Assembly (NCBI RefSeq): GCF_015291745.1
Contig: NZ_CP030059.1
Span: 4,367,501 to 4,431,500 of the forward strand
Source: Bradyrhizobium sp. CCBAU 53351
GTDB taxonomy: Bacteria > Pseudomonadota > Alphaproteobacteria > Rhizobiales > Xanthobacteraceae
Reading direction: 5' to 3'
Length of the DNA stretch: 64,000 nt
A program made the position numbers and the translations under genes. Shown in pieces: positions 1 through 7,832 of this stretch; the first letter of the stretch is position 1; every line of letters starts with the position of its first letter. The notes under the pieces were generated by a model. That model ran no database searches and was not told the origin of the DNA. It worked only from the letters and a program-made list of their open reading frames with translations.

Positions 1-1
1 T

Positions 2-259
2 CGCGTGCACATGAACGCGGTGGAGGCGCTGCCACCTTTTGTGGTCCCAGCCGTTCTGGCCATGATGGTAGGAGTCAGACCCGGCACACTTGCGACGCTC
101 GTATGGATCTACGTTGCGATTCGTCTGATACACGTTGTGGTCTATTTGCGCGGCGGCAAAGCTGCCAAAGGCGGCAGCATCAGAACCATTCTCTATGTTT
201 CAGGAGCGGCTGTGACTGTTATTCTAATTGCGACCACCGCCGTGGCAGCGATCGGCTGA
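2..259 (+). CDS. MAPEG family membrane protein, C-terminal part (cut by window edge)
   Basis: The reading frame is already open at the left edge and ends at 257-259, so only about 85 C-terminal residues are present. The stretch HMNAVEALPPF resembles the RAHxNAxENxPPF segment of MAPEG proteins (membrane-associated proteins in eicosanoid and glutathione metabolism). At least two hydrophobic helices follow, separated by a short basic loop (RGGKAAKGG). Bacterial MAPEG proteins are about 130 residues with four membrane helices, so the first helix or two lie outside the window. The cellular role of these bacterial homologues is generally unknown. Family call is fairly safe; function is not. Confidence 0.7.
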   Translation, partial: RVHMNAVEALPPFVVPAVLAMMVGVRPGTLATLVWIYVAIRLIHVVVYLRGGKAAKGGSIRTILYVSGAAVTVILIATTAVAAIG

Positions 260-1043
260 CATACCAAACAAAGCGACAGCTGAGCCCCCGAGAAATGCGG
301 CTGCTTGCGAGCTCTCGTGGTCCAGTTGTCCCTTTTGCGCTAACAGCTGCTAATCTGTTGGCGAATGCTCGTACATGGAGTTCTAAGCGGCACCACCAGA
401 AGTGCGAAATCGTGGAGGATCGTAAACTGGCGTACCAAATCGTACGATTGATGGCGGAGGAGTCCCCCGATTCAACTGCTCCGTTGCGAGGTGGACGGGT
501 CAAGCTGCGCAATGAGGGAGTGACGATCTTCATCTCCGACAACTGAGTCAGCCCGTCCCTACTCTCCTGTCCCCAGACCCCGGAAATTTCTGTCTTCCAA
601 AGCGCCAACCGAAGGGTCCCACCTTCCCATAGAAGGACTGCTGACATTGGCTTCGCAGGATTTTCTTTGATCTGCCGGTGCACACGTCGTGCACACGTCG
701 CCTTCTAACCGTATGAAAGACTTAAACTCTCGCTCCAATCCATCATGCGGTCGCGGTGCCCCTCGGCGTGGACGATCAGGTCGGCGCCGTCAGCACGGTA
801 TAAAGCGGCTTGCCGGCCACCAAATGGTCCTGGCTGTCCTGAACCGCGCGGCGCACGCAATTCCTTTGATACGACACGGTTCGTGCTGCAAGCGTGGCAT
901 CCTAGATTCGACAATGATCGCCGACATCAGTGGCTTGGGCAGCAACTCGAGGAGTGCGCCACGGGCTGGTCATGCGAGCGGATCATCACCCATTGCTCGC
1001 CGGTCCGACATATCGATCCGCCGTGGCTTCAGAAGCCTCTCCT
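260..1043. other. Gene-poor stretch with repeat copy R1a
   Basis: No convincing full-length gene. A possible short plus-strand frame at 412-546 (GTG start, about 44 codons, ending FISDN) has weak resemblance to a decayed stretch near 47270-47350, but no clear ribosome binding site. The rest looks like decayed DNA and contains the direct repeat at 633-747. Confidence 0.4.
633..747. repeat. Direct repeat R1a, left flank of the stress block
   Basis: A 115-bp segment matched by a 115-bp segment at 26361-26475 in the same orientation. The best conserved parts are GGTGCACACGTCGTGCACAC (itself an inverted-type motif) and CTCGCTCCAATCCATCATG at the right end; the middle has scattered mismatches. The two copies bracket the whole heat-shock region. 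They could be island ends or two copies of a dispersed genomic repeat. Confidence 0.75.
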
Positions 1044-1657
1044 TCAAAAGCTCGACCTCAAGCTCAAGCGTAGTCTCCTAGACGCAACAGTAGCCAGTTT
1101 CCAACTCCGACAATTCTGTGCCCACCGTATCAGGCGCGATCCGGGGGGCAGAATTGAACGTGCTGCAACTTTGTCAGGGTTTCGGGTCAGGTAAATGGCG
1201 ACGATCTTGCCGTCGCTGTGTTCGATGGCCATGGTGTCGATCGACCCGTCGCTCTCGCGCATCACAAATCCGGGGGAGCCATTGACCATAGCATCCCGCG
1301 CCGTGATGGCGGCAAGGGCCGGATTCTTGCGGGCGAGACCGTGGAGAAAACGCAGTATTCTGTCCGCCTCGAATGGGATTGAGAGCTGCAGCGCGTTTGC
1401 CGCCACTGGCCGATATACTACGACTCGCATCGTGCTCGCGCCGACTTCATGCGGTCCAGGCAAAACCGCGTCACGACTGTCGCAAGATAGCGATAGGGTT
1501 CCTTGACCTCGGTACGGTCGATGGCGTGCCACCGCAGATAGGCATCCTGCACGTCATCCTCGGCCTCGGCGCGCAACGCGAGCATGCGGTAGGCAAGCTT
1601 CGTCAGCGCGCGCCGAAGCGTCTCGAGAGCCGCGGCACCGTGGTCGCGGGTTGTCAT
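1044..1657 (-). pseudogene. ECF41-type sigma factor, internally deleted and frameshifted
   Basis: The first 76 or so codons from ATG at 1657 encode a sigma-70 region 2 (AYRMLALRAEAEDDVQDAYL) and then stop at 1418-1420. In another frame, from about 1435 down to about 1130, follows the end of a SnoaL-like domain with the NPDKV motif typical of ECF41 factors. Everything normally between them is missing: the WLPEP linker, the whole region 4 helix-turn-helix and the first half of the SnoaL domain with its DGGGK motif. That is roughly 110-120 codons of a usual 280-290. Without region 4 it cannot recognise a -35 element. The start overlaps the upstream gene as ATGA, the normal arrangement for ECF41 with its partner. 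Stop and frame change are seen; loss of function is inferred. Confidence 0.8.
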
Positions 1658-2223
1658 GCGGCCGATGCCCGTCTAGGCGGCGTCACGTCTCGCATTACAG
1701 GAACTGTTTCGCCGCCGATCTCCAAACGCGTGCAAGTCCGGCCATGACCGAGTGCATATTTGATCGTCGGATACATCCGGCCTGAGAGGATGGCGAAAGA
1801 GAGAGCGACCAGCGCTCGTCTTCCGAAGTTCCGCACGACCTCTTCGCGCAACTCGTCGGCTTCCGGCGCGTGCCGCAAGGTCGCCTCTGCAAAGCGGGTA
1901 GCTAGGACCGCTTCCGGCGGCATGGCCGCGAAATCACGGGTGACGATGGCACGCAGCACCTTCGGGTCGACCCCCTCCTTCTCGGCCATGATGATGCCGA
2001 GTTGCGTGCAGGGTCCGCAGTCCTCCGCCATGACTGCGACCAAGCCGGCAGCGGTATAGGCGTTGACCGGGGCGCCGCCGCGATAGCGGCCTAGCGCCTG
2101 AAGCTTGCCGAATGCCAACATCGCCCACGGATCGATGTCGATGAGCTCGCGCATATAGCTGGCGTCGTAGTTCCACTTGCGTTCAAAGGCAGCGATCTGC
2201 CGCTTCAAAAGCCAACGCAACAT
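1654..2223 (-). CDS. Carboxymuconolactone decarboxylase / AhpD-like protein, ECF41 partner
   Basis: A 189-residue protein of the CMD/AhpD fold, with the redox pair in DCGPCTQL near residues 70-77, a likely peroxidase or thiol-redox centre. Start at 2223 is chosen because GGAGGAGAGG stands directly in front; the longer open frame upstream lacks coding character. Genes of this family (carboxymuconolactone decarboxylases, oxidoreductases, epimerases) are the known neighbours and usual single targets of ECF41 sigma factors. Here the sigma gene overlaps the stop codon by 4 bases but is broken, so the CMD gene has probably lost its dedicated regulator. The substrate is unknown. Confidence 0.85.
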   Translation of the reverse strand: MLRWLLKRQIAAFERKWNYDASYMRELIDIDPWAMLAFGKLQALGRYRGGAPVNAYTAAGLVAVMAEDCGPCTQLGIIMAEKEGVDPKVLRAIVTRDFAAMPPEAVLATRFAEATLRHAPEADELREEVVRNFGRRALVALSFAILSGRMYPTIKYALGHGRTCTRLEIGGETVPVMRDVTPPRRASAA

Positions 2224-3016
2224 ACCTCTCCTCCTACGTTCGGTCCAAGCGGAAAGCCTAGGCGAGCGGTTCCAATACGCTAACTGGCCGCCATGGGCTT
2301 TCGCGTCTACGACGATGCAGGCGTTCGGTCTGTGACATGCTATCTGAAATATTTTGGCCTGTCGGGGGCTTCGCAGAGCGTCCAAGGCAGGGCCGACCCT
2401 ATTCGGAGATCGCCTCGGCACGGGTCTCGTCGTGCTGATACTCGTAGACGGGGCACGAAGTCGTTAGACGAAAGTCGAGGCGCGAGACAGGAAGGAAACA
2501 TCGGACCCCGCTAGGAATGGGCATTCTGATGATCGTGCAATAGCGCCGACGCGGGGCGGGTTAAGCTTCAGAGCCGATGCGGGTCACATTGGGCGCCGAA
2601 TAACACCAGCGCGCTGAGCGCGGTATGCACGATCGCCGAATCGATGGACGAGGAAAACATCAGCTCGCCGATCAAGTCGTGGATGGCGTCCGCCGAATGA
2701 GAACTTCATCGGCCCGATCGCAGGCGTTCGGGAACGGCACGGCCTTCTCCACGTTGGCGCCTTCTGGCGGCCCGAAGCAACCTGCGATGGGGTCGAACGC
2801 GCACTCAATGTTTTTTGCGGAATCTTTTTGAAGCAAGTGGGCTCACTACGTGAACGAGCAATCGATATTGCTGCTTTGCGCATAGGCACCTTCAACCGCA
2901 GGCTCCAGAGCCGCTGCAACTAAGTCGGCGACCGGTAGCGTGCGCACTCGTAGAGCCTCTGTAGCTTAGAACAAACGCTCGGCAACAGCTGCAACAGATC
3001 TGCCCCGTTGGCGTCC
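2224..3016. other. Gene-poor stretch
   Basis: No convincing gene. An open minus-strand frame at 2584-2919 has no recognisable domain, and its plausible-looking peptides fall in different frames (for example GELMFSSSIDSAIVHTALSA near 2600-2680), which suggests a decayed gene. There is no clear tRNA or promoter. It separates the CMD/sigma remnant from the glycosyltransferase. Confidence 0.4.
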
Positions 3017-4132
3017 TCAATTAACGTCATTTGCAACTGCGGCTCTCGCATGAGAATGGGGGGCCGAATGCCCAACCATACTCAACAGATGATGCTCGGA
3101 TGCACGCATTCGCAGCATTTTCTGGTAAAGCTTCACGTACTCGGCTGCCATGCGCGTTGCGGAGAACCGCTCCTCGAAGCGGGCGCGGACGGCCTTTCGA
3201 TCCAGCGAAAGCACTTTTGGCATTCTCTGTACGGCTTCGTCTGCGCTTTCGACGATGGATCCGGTGATGCCCTCTTCCACGATCTCGGCGACCGATCCTC
3301 CGCGGAACGCCAAGACGGGTGTGCCGCATGCCATGGCCTCGATCATGACGAGACCAAACGGCTCTGGCCAATCGATCGGAAACAGCAGTGCTGCGGCGTT
3401 TCCCAGAAATTCCGTTTTTTCGCTCTCATTGATTTCGCCGATGAACTCCACCCCCGGGCCGTCGAGCAACGGCGCAATGGTATCGCGGAAGTAGACCTCA
3501 TCGGCATGATCGATCTTCGCGGCAATCTTCAACGGCAGTCCTGCTGCACGCGCGATTGCGATGGCGCGGTCTGGCCGCTTCTCGGGTGAAATTCGCCCGA
3601 GGAAGGCGAGATAGTTATCGCGCGGGTCATAGGCCGGCTTGTGCAGATCGAGCGGCAGCCCGTGGTATACAGTTGAGATGAAATTGGCTCGCGGCAGGGG
3701 CGCGCGCTGCGCGTTGGAGATCGACACCAACGGCATCTCAGGAAAATGGGCATAGAACGGCAGGTGGTCTGGCAGGTCCTGCCGCCCGTGGAGGGTCGTT
3801 AATGTCCGTCCCGCCTCGGTCCGAAACAGCGGAAAGTGCAAGTAGTCGACGTGGAAGTGGAGGACGTCGAACTCCACAGAGCGCTCCCGCACCTTGTCGA
3901 GCAGCACCATTTGATGCGGGGTGGAATTTGCAACATCCGGGTCGAGGCGCAGGGCCCGCGGCGTGCAGGGAACGAGCTCGGCGGAAGTGATGGAGTCCCC
4001 GCTCGCGAACAGGGTGATCTTGTGACCCTGTCTGACCAATTCTTCCGTCAGGTAGTGCACGGCCCGCTCAGTACCGCCATAGAGCCGGGGCGGCACGCTC
4101 TCGAATAGCGGGGCAATCTGCGCGATCTTCAT
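3017..4132 (-). CDS. Glycosyltransferase family 4
   Basis: A 371-residue GT-B fold enzyme predicted to transfer a sugar from a nucleotide-sugar donor, in the cytoplasm or at the inner membrane. The N-terminal domain opens MKIAQIAPLFESVPPRLYGGTER, the loop typical of GT4 enzymes. The C-terminal domain has FLGRISPEKRPDRAI and the donor-site E-x7-E region EPFGLVMIEAMACGTPVLAF. Start 4132 is preferred over further upstream ATGs because it gives the conserved N-terminus; the binding site in front is a modest AGGA. A GGAAC-N16-GGTT box lies about 95 bases upstream, suggesting general-stress control. The acceptor is unknown; surface polysaccharide or a stress-linked glucan are both possible. Confidence 0.85.
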   Translation of the reverse strand: MKIAQIAPLFESVPPRLYGGTERAVHYLTEELVRQGHKITLFASGDSITSAELVPCTPRALRLDPDVANSTPHQMVLLDKVRERSVEFDVLHFHVDYLHFPLFRTEAGRTLTTLHGRQDLPDHLPFYAHFPEMPLVSISNAQRAPLPRANFISTVYHGLPLDLHKPAYDPRDNYLAFLGRISPEKRPDRAIAIARAAGLPLKIAAKIDHADEVYFRDTIAPLLDGPGVEFIGEINESEKTEFLGNAAALLFPIDWPEPFGLVMIEAMACGTPVLAFRGGSVAEIVEEGITGSIVESADEAVQRMPKVLSLDRKAVRARFEERFSATRMAAEYVKLYQKMLRMRASEHHLLSMVGHSAPHSHARAAVANDVN

Positions 4133-4226
4133 TCGGTCCTCCGCATTTCCAATTCGGGACATTACTCGTCCAACATCAGGCCTGGGCGCCGCCAGCATGG
4201 CCATGCCGGCGCGCGGCAGCGCTATG

Positions 4227-4251
4227 AACCTCAGAAGGCATCACCCGTTCC
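4227..4251 (-). promoter_or_regulatory. Putative EcfG-type promoter of the glycosyltransferase gene
   Basis: Reading on the minus strand, GGAAC (4247-4251), 16 bases, then GGTT (4227-4230). The alphaproteobacterial general-stress sigma consensus is GGAAC-N16/17-CGTT. It would start transcription near 4220, giving a leader of about 90 bases. The same architecture recurs at three other intergenic sites in this window. Confidence 0.45.
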
Positions 4252-4321
4252 GCGAGGGCACCATCCACTGCTATCATGGAGCGACGCCGCCTTGAGAATG
4301 GCTGTCCGCGACCAGCGGCGG

Positions 4322-4588
<267 letters not shown>

Positions 4589-4648
4589 TCAGCCGGACCC
4601 AACAAAGACATGGGTGCGACACTACAATTTTCGCAAGTCCTGGAAGGC

Positions 4649-4676
4649 CTTGAAACGATACGACCCGCTTCTAATT
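4649..4676 (+). promoter_or_regulatory. RpoH-type heat-shock promoter of the first sHsp gene
   Basis: CTTG at 4649-4652 (in CTTGAAA), 18 bases, CTAATT at 4671-4676. This fits the alphaproteobacterial sigma-32 pattern (CTTG, then a CTATNT-like -10). Exactly the same spacing occurs before the other two IbpA-type sHsp genes, groES and the IS-split gene. Predicted start of transcription is about 4683. Confidence 0.7.
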
Positions 4677-4682
4677 TCATGG

Positions 4683-4798
4683 GTAGCCGCGCAGCGATTG
4701 CACGGCAGGATCGGGCGCCTGGTACAGGGCCCGGTCAGCGGGCACCCGGCAGGTGTCCGGGGTGCTCTTATCCATGTTGCTCAATGGAGGATATGGCT
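4683..4798 (+). promoter_or_regulatory. ROSE-type RNA thermometer in the sHsp leader
   Basis: A leader of about 116 bases with GC-rich inverted repeats, ending in the ROSE signature: TTGCT (4777-4781) that can pair with AGGA (4788-4791) of the ribosome binding site, with the G of TTGCT bulged. Melting at heat shock would free the binding site for the ATG at 4799. The last 25 bases are nearly the same as in the leaders at 13901, 18533 and 24892. Confidence 0.8.
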
Positions 4799-5257
4799 AT
4801 GACCACGCTTGATCTTGCCCCCCTGTGGCGATCGACGATCGGGTTCGATCGTCTGTTTGACCTTCTCGAGGACGACTCCGGCCGATGGACCGGCGGGGAC
4901 AATTACCCGCCCTACGACATCGAACGTGTCGGTGAGGACCACTACCAAATCTCGCTGGCTCTTGCCGGCTTCACCCCTCACGAGGTCTCCATCACGGCCG
5001 AGCAGAACACGCTGACTGTCGAGGGTCGCAAAGCCGAAAAGGGCAGCCATCAATATCTCTATCAAGGCATCTCTTCGCGCCCGTTCCGACGGACCTTCAA
5101 TCTGGCCGAGTACGTGCAAGTGAAGGGCGCCTCGTTCGAGGATGGCATGCTCAAGATCGATCTGGTTCGGGAGGTTCCCGAGGCGATGAAGCCGCGCCAG
5201 ATTGCGATCGGCACACGTGATGATCACCAGCAAGGTGAGAACAAGCAAGCGGCATAA
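4799..5257 (+). CDS. Small heat-shock protein, IbpA/HspA type (copy 1)
   Basis: A 152-residue cytoplasmic ATP-independent chaperone that holds unfolding proteins. It begins MTTLDLAPLWRSTIGFDRLF, the N-terminus of rhizobial class A sHsps. The alpha-crystallin domain spans about residues 38-130 (DHYQISLALAGF to MLKIDLVREVPEA), and the C-terminal IxI anchor is IAI. Start 4799 is chosen over 4793 because the GGAGG at 4786-4790 is then at proper distance and the product matches the paralogues. It has an RpoH promoter plus ROSE leader, and is followed after 81 bases by a second sHsp gene, probably in the same operon. Paralogues lie at 13442-13900 and 24917-25369. Confidence 0.95.
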   Translation: MTTLDLAPLWRSTIGFDRLFDLLEDDSGRWTGGDNYPPYDIERVGEDHYQISLALAGFTPHEVSITAEQNTLTVEGRKAEKGSHQYLYQGISSRPFRRTFNLAEYVQVKGASFEDGMLKIDLVREVPEAMKPRQIAIGTRDDHQQGENKQAA

Positions 5258-5338
5258 CACCGCCTGCTCGCAATTGACTTTAGCGGCGTGGCTTCGCCGC
5301 GTCGCGAAGCTTAGGAACAAAAGAAAAGGAGAAGCTCT

Positions 5339-5836
5339 ATGGCTATCACTGATCTGATCCCCTGGGGCCGCGGTCGTGATCTGACCACCCGTCGCTCCGA
5401 AAACTACAATCCGGTTCTAACCCTGCACCGGGAGATGAACCGACTATTCGACGACGTCTTCCGCGGCTTCGATGTCGCGCCATTTGGCGGCAGCTTTCTC
5501 GAGCAGTCGATGAATTGGCCGAGCATCGAGGTCAACGAGACCGACAAGGACGTGAAGGTCACGGCGGAATTGCCAGGTCTCGAGGAGAAAGACGTCCAGA
5601 TCGAACTCGCTCATGGCGTTCTCTCGATCAAGGGAGAGAAGAAGACTGAGACGGAAGACAAGGATCGCCGGTTCAGCGAGCGGTATTACGGCAGATTTGA
5701 ACGCCGCATCCCGATCGAAGACGTAGACCAGGACAAGATTTCTGCTGCGTTCAAGAACGGAGTGCTGACTGTCACCATGCCAAAGCTGCCGCAAGCAGAC
5801 TCCAAGGTGAAGCGTATCGCGATCAACTCGAAATGA
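5339..5836 (+). CDS. Small heat-shock protein, Hsp20 type (second class)
   Basis: A 165-residue holdase distinct from the IbpA type. It starts MAITDLIPWGRGRDLTTRR, with a linker NRLFDDVFRGFDVAPF, the alpha-crystallin domain at about residues 55-150 (WPSIEVNETDKDVKVTAELP, then FKNGVLTVTMPK) and C-terminal IAI anchor. AAAAGGAGAAGC precedes the ATG. No ROSE signature is seen in the 81-base gap from the upstream sHsp gene, which carries a small hairpin (GCGGCG...CGCCGC, 5284-5301). It is therefore probably made from the heat-induced upstream transcript. A terminator-like hairpin follows. Confidence 0.95.
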   Translation: MAITDLIPWGRGRDLTTRRSENYNPVLTLHREMNRLFDDVFRGFDVAPFGGSFLEQSMNWPSIEVNETDKDVKVTAELPGLEEKDVQIELAHGVLSIKGEKKTETEDKDRRFSERYYGRFERRIPIEDVDQDKISAAFKNGVLTVTMPKLPQADSKVKRIAINSK

Positions 5837-5842
5837 CAAACT

Positions 5843-5869
5843 CGACGGGAGCGGCCTCCGCTCCCGTCG
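5843..5869 (+). terminator. Terminator-like hairpin after the sHsp pair
   Basis: A perfect 10-bp stem, CGACGGGAGC (5843-5852) with GCTCCCGTCG (5860-5869), around a 7-base loop, 7 bases after the stop codon. A long T-run is absent (it is followed by TGCTTCTACT), so termination may be partial. Its position argues against the ATG at 5833 as start of the next gene. Confidence 0.6.
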
Positions 5870-5910
5870 TGCTTCTACTAGAGCAACCGTCCCGGGGGAT
5901 GTGCCCGACC

Positions 5911-6105
5911 ATGGACACAAAGCGGAAATCGAGTTTTGCAGGCGCTTCGGATGTCGTTGCACATGCGGAGATCGCGGCTCAGCACATCAAGGAATTGAAA
6001 GTGGCCTGTGCGAATGGGGATAAGGACGGAGCCCGTCGATCGCTGCGCCAAGCGATCAGCGAACTTGAGTTGGCTCGCGCGATGGTGCGGACCGGTCTCG
6101 ACTGA
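5911..6105 (+). CDS. Small helical protein of unknown function
   Basis: A 64-residue, charged, mostly helical protein (MDTKRKSSFAGASDVVAHAE...LRQAISELELARAMVRTGLD) with no signal peptide. In-frame starts exist at 5833 (overlapping the sHsp stop), 5899 and 5911. The first is disfavoured because the terminator hairpin would lie inside the coding part; 5899 has GGGGG directly in front, so either 5899 or 5911 is possible. It lies directly after the sHsp pair and converges with the histidine kinase gene. I do not recognise the family. Confidence 0.55.
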   Translation: MDTKRKSSFAGASDVVAHAEIAAQHIKELKVACANGDKDGARRSLRQAISELELARAMVRTGLD

Positions 6106-6152
6106 GAGCGAGCGGAGCTAAGTTGCGTTCGCATGCGCCCGGCTTGAGTAGA

Positions 6153-7832
6153 CTATTGGCTGGCTTTTGTGTGTAGCATCGCTTCGATCTTGGCTGAGAG
6201 TTCCCGCGAGGAAAACGGCTTGCTGAGGAGCATACTGCCGTTCATACGTTTGCCGGTTTCTTCGATGAGATCTGGATAGCCGCTGCAGTACACGACGGGC
6301 AGGCCGGGCTGCTGCCGTTGAAGTTCAAGCCCGACGTCCAGCCCTGAGACGCCAGGCATCGCGAGGTCGATAAGCGCCAAATCGATGGCTTGATGCGAAA
6401 GGGTTGCCAGCGCAGCATCCAGATTGTCAGCCGCGATCGCCTGGTACCCGAGATCGTCAAGCATGCTCCGGGTCGTTTCGAGCACGCTGGCGTCATCGTC
6501 CACAACAAGGATGTGCTCCCTTGCGCCTACAGGTGGAGTACTCAATTGCCGATCTTCGCGTCCCACAAGTACATCGGTCGATCGGGGCAAGAGGATCCGC
6601 ACAACCGTTCCCCGCCCAACCTGACTGTCAATTTTCGCGGTCCCGCCGGACTGGCGGGCAAATCCGTAGACCTGCGACAATCCGAGTCCCGTTCCTTTAC
6701 CGGGCTCCTTGGTCGTGAAGAATGGATCGAAGGCTCGGGCCAGGACTTCCGGAGGCATTCCGGTGCCGGTGTCTTTCACTGCGATCGAGACATACTCACC
6801 TGGCTTGAGCTCAGTCTGCAGATCCTCCGGGACGCCGTGGAGAACGTCTGTCTCTATCGTAAGAAGGCCACCCTCGGGCATCGCGTCCCGCGCGTTGATC
6901 GCGAGGTTGAGCAACATCAGCTCCAGTTGCGTCGCGTCGACCAATGCAGGCCAAAGGTCCTTGTGTGTGACTACGTCAACCCGAATAGAGGCGCCCAAGG
7001 TTCTGGACAACATTTCTGCAACGGTGCCCACGAGCTGATTGACGTCCACCGGCTCCGGCGCGAGACGCTGCTTACGGGAGAATGTCAGCAGCTGTCCGAC
7101 GAGCTTGGCCCCGCGCTGCGCTCCATGCATCGCGTTCCGGACATACCGCTGAATGCGTTCGTCCTCCACTCGGCGGGCAATCAGCTCAAGATTGCCGATG
7201 ATCGCCATCAAGAGATTGTTGAAGTCGTGTGCAATCCCGCCTGTCAATTGCCCGACTGCCTCCATTTTCTGTGCCTGACGCAGCGCGACTTCAGTGCGCT
7301 CTCGTTCCACCATTTCGTCTCTCAGCCGCCTGTTCGCTTCCGAGAGCTGCTGTGTCCGCTCTTCAACACGCCGCTCGAGCGTGTCGGCCAGCTGCTTCAA
7401 TTGCCTCAGATACTGTTCAGCCTGTCGCTGCCGCCTGCGACCGCGCACTGCTGCGAGCACCGCGCTCTTGAGAGAGGTGGCGGCCAATGGTCGCTCGAGG
7501 ACCGTGACGTGTCCAAGCAGATCGATGAGTTCGGTAAGAGCCGAGCCATTGTTGCCGGTTCTCAGCGTTAGCAGCACGAAAGGAAAATCCGACCATGGCG
7601 GCTGATTGGCGATCCAATCGGCCAAGGCGCCACGATGCTCGTGAACGAGCGCTTCCTCTGCAATGACGGCGGCGGCAGCATCACTCAAGCTGGACACCAG
7701 TTCGGAAAGACTCGACTGCTCTAGCGCCTGAATGCCGACGTCGCGCAGAGCCGAACAAACCACCCTGGCGTCACGGCCAAACGGCGCCAGGACGAGTACC
7801 GGGCCGCTTTGGCCCTTCTCACGACCGTCCAT
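6153..7832 (-). CDS. Hybrid sensor histidine kinase/response regulator
   Basis: A 559-residue cytoplasmic kinase. Residues 1-130 look like a degenerate receiver/PAS-like input domain ([20 protein letters not shown]). A coiled coil follows at about 135-190. The H-box [11 protein letters not shown] has the phosphoacceptor His near 202, and the ATPase domain has [20 protein letters not shown] and [12 protein letters not shown]. The C-terminal receiver is at about 440-555 ([10 protein letters not shown]; acceptor Asp in [10 protein letters not shown]; Lys in SKPFS). No membrane segments. The start at 7832 overlaps the end of the KaiC-like gene by 14 bases, so the two are coupled and probably work together. 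The output target is not evident. Confidence 0.9.
   Translation of the reverse strand: MDGREKGQSGPVLVLAPFGRDARVVCSALRDVGIQALEQSSLSELVSSLSDAAAAVIAEEALVHEHRGALADWIANQPPWSDFPFVLLTLRTGNNGSALTELIDLLGHVTVLERPLAATSLKSAVLAAVRGRRRQRQAEQYLRQLKQLADTLERRVEERTQQLSEANRRLRDEMVERERTEVALRQAQKMEAVGQLTGGIAHDFNNLLMAIIGNLELIARRVEDERIQRYVRNAMHGAQRGAKLVGQLLTFSRKQRLAPEPVDVNQLVGTVAEMLSRTLGASIRVDVVTHKDLWPALVDATQLELMLLNLAINARDAMPEGGLLTIETDVLHGVPEDLQTELKPGEYVSIAVKDTGTGMPPEVLARAFDPFFTTKEPGKGTGLGLSQVYGFARQSGGTAKIDSQVGRGTVVRILLPRSTDVLVGREDRQLSTPPVGAREHILVVDDDASVLETTRSMLDDLGYQAIAADNLDAALATLSHQAIDLALIDLAMPGVSGLDVGLELQRQQPGLPVVYCSGYPDLIEETGKRMNGSMLLSKPFSSRELSAKIEAMLHTKASQ

Noticed and set aside
633..747. R1 repeat as the 3' end of a tRNA gene used for integration
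   Set aside because: No cloverleaf or CCA-like end can be built around either copy.
2584..2919. Minus-strand open frame of 111 codons as a gene
   Set aside because: No domain and no binding site; the more protein-like pieces of this stretch lie in other frames and are broken by stops.
5833..5910. Start of the small gene at 5833, overlapping the sHsp stop as ATGA
   Set aside because: It would place a perfect terminator-like hairpin within the first 12 codons, and those codons look unlike a protein start.
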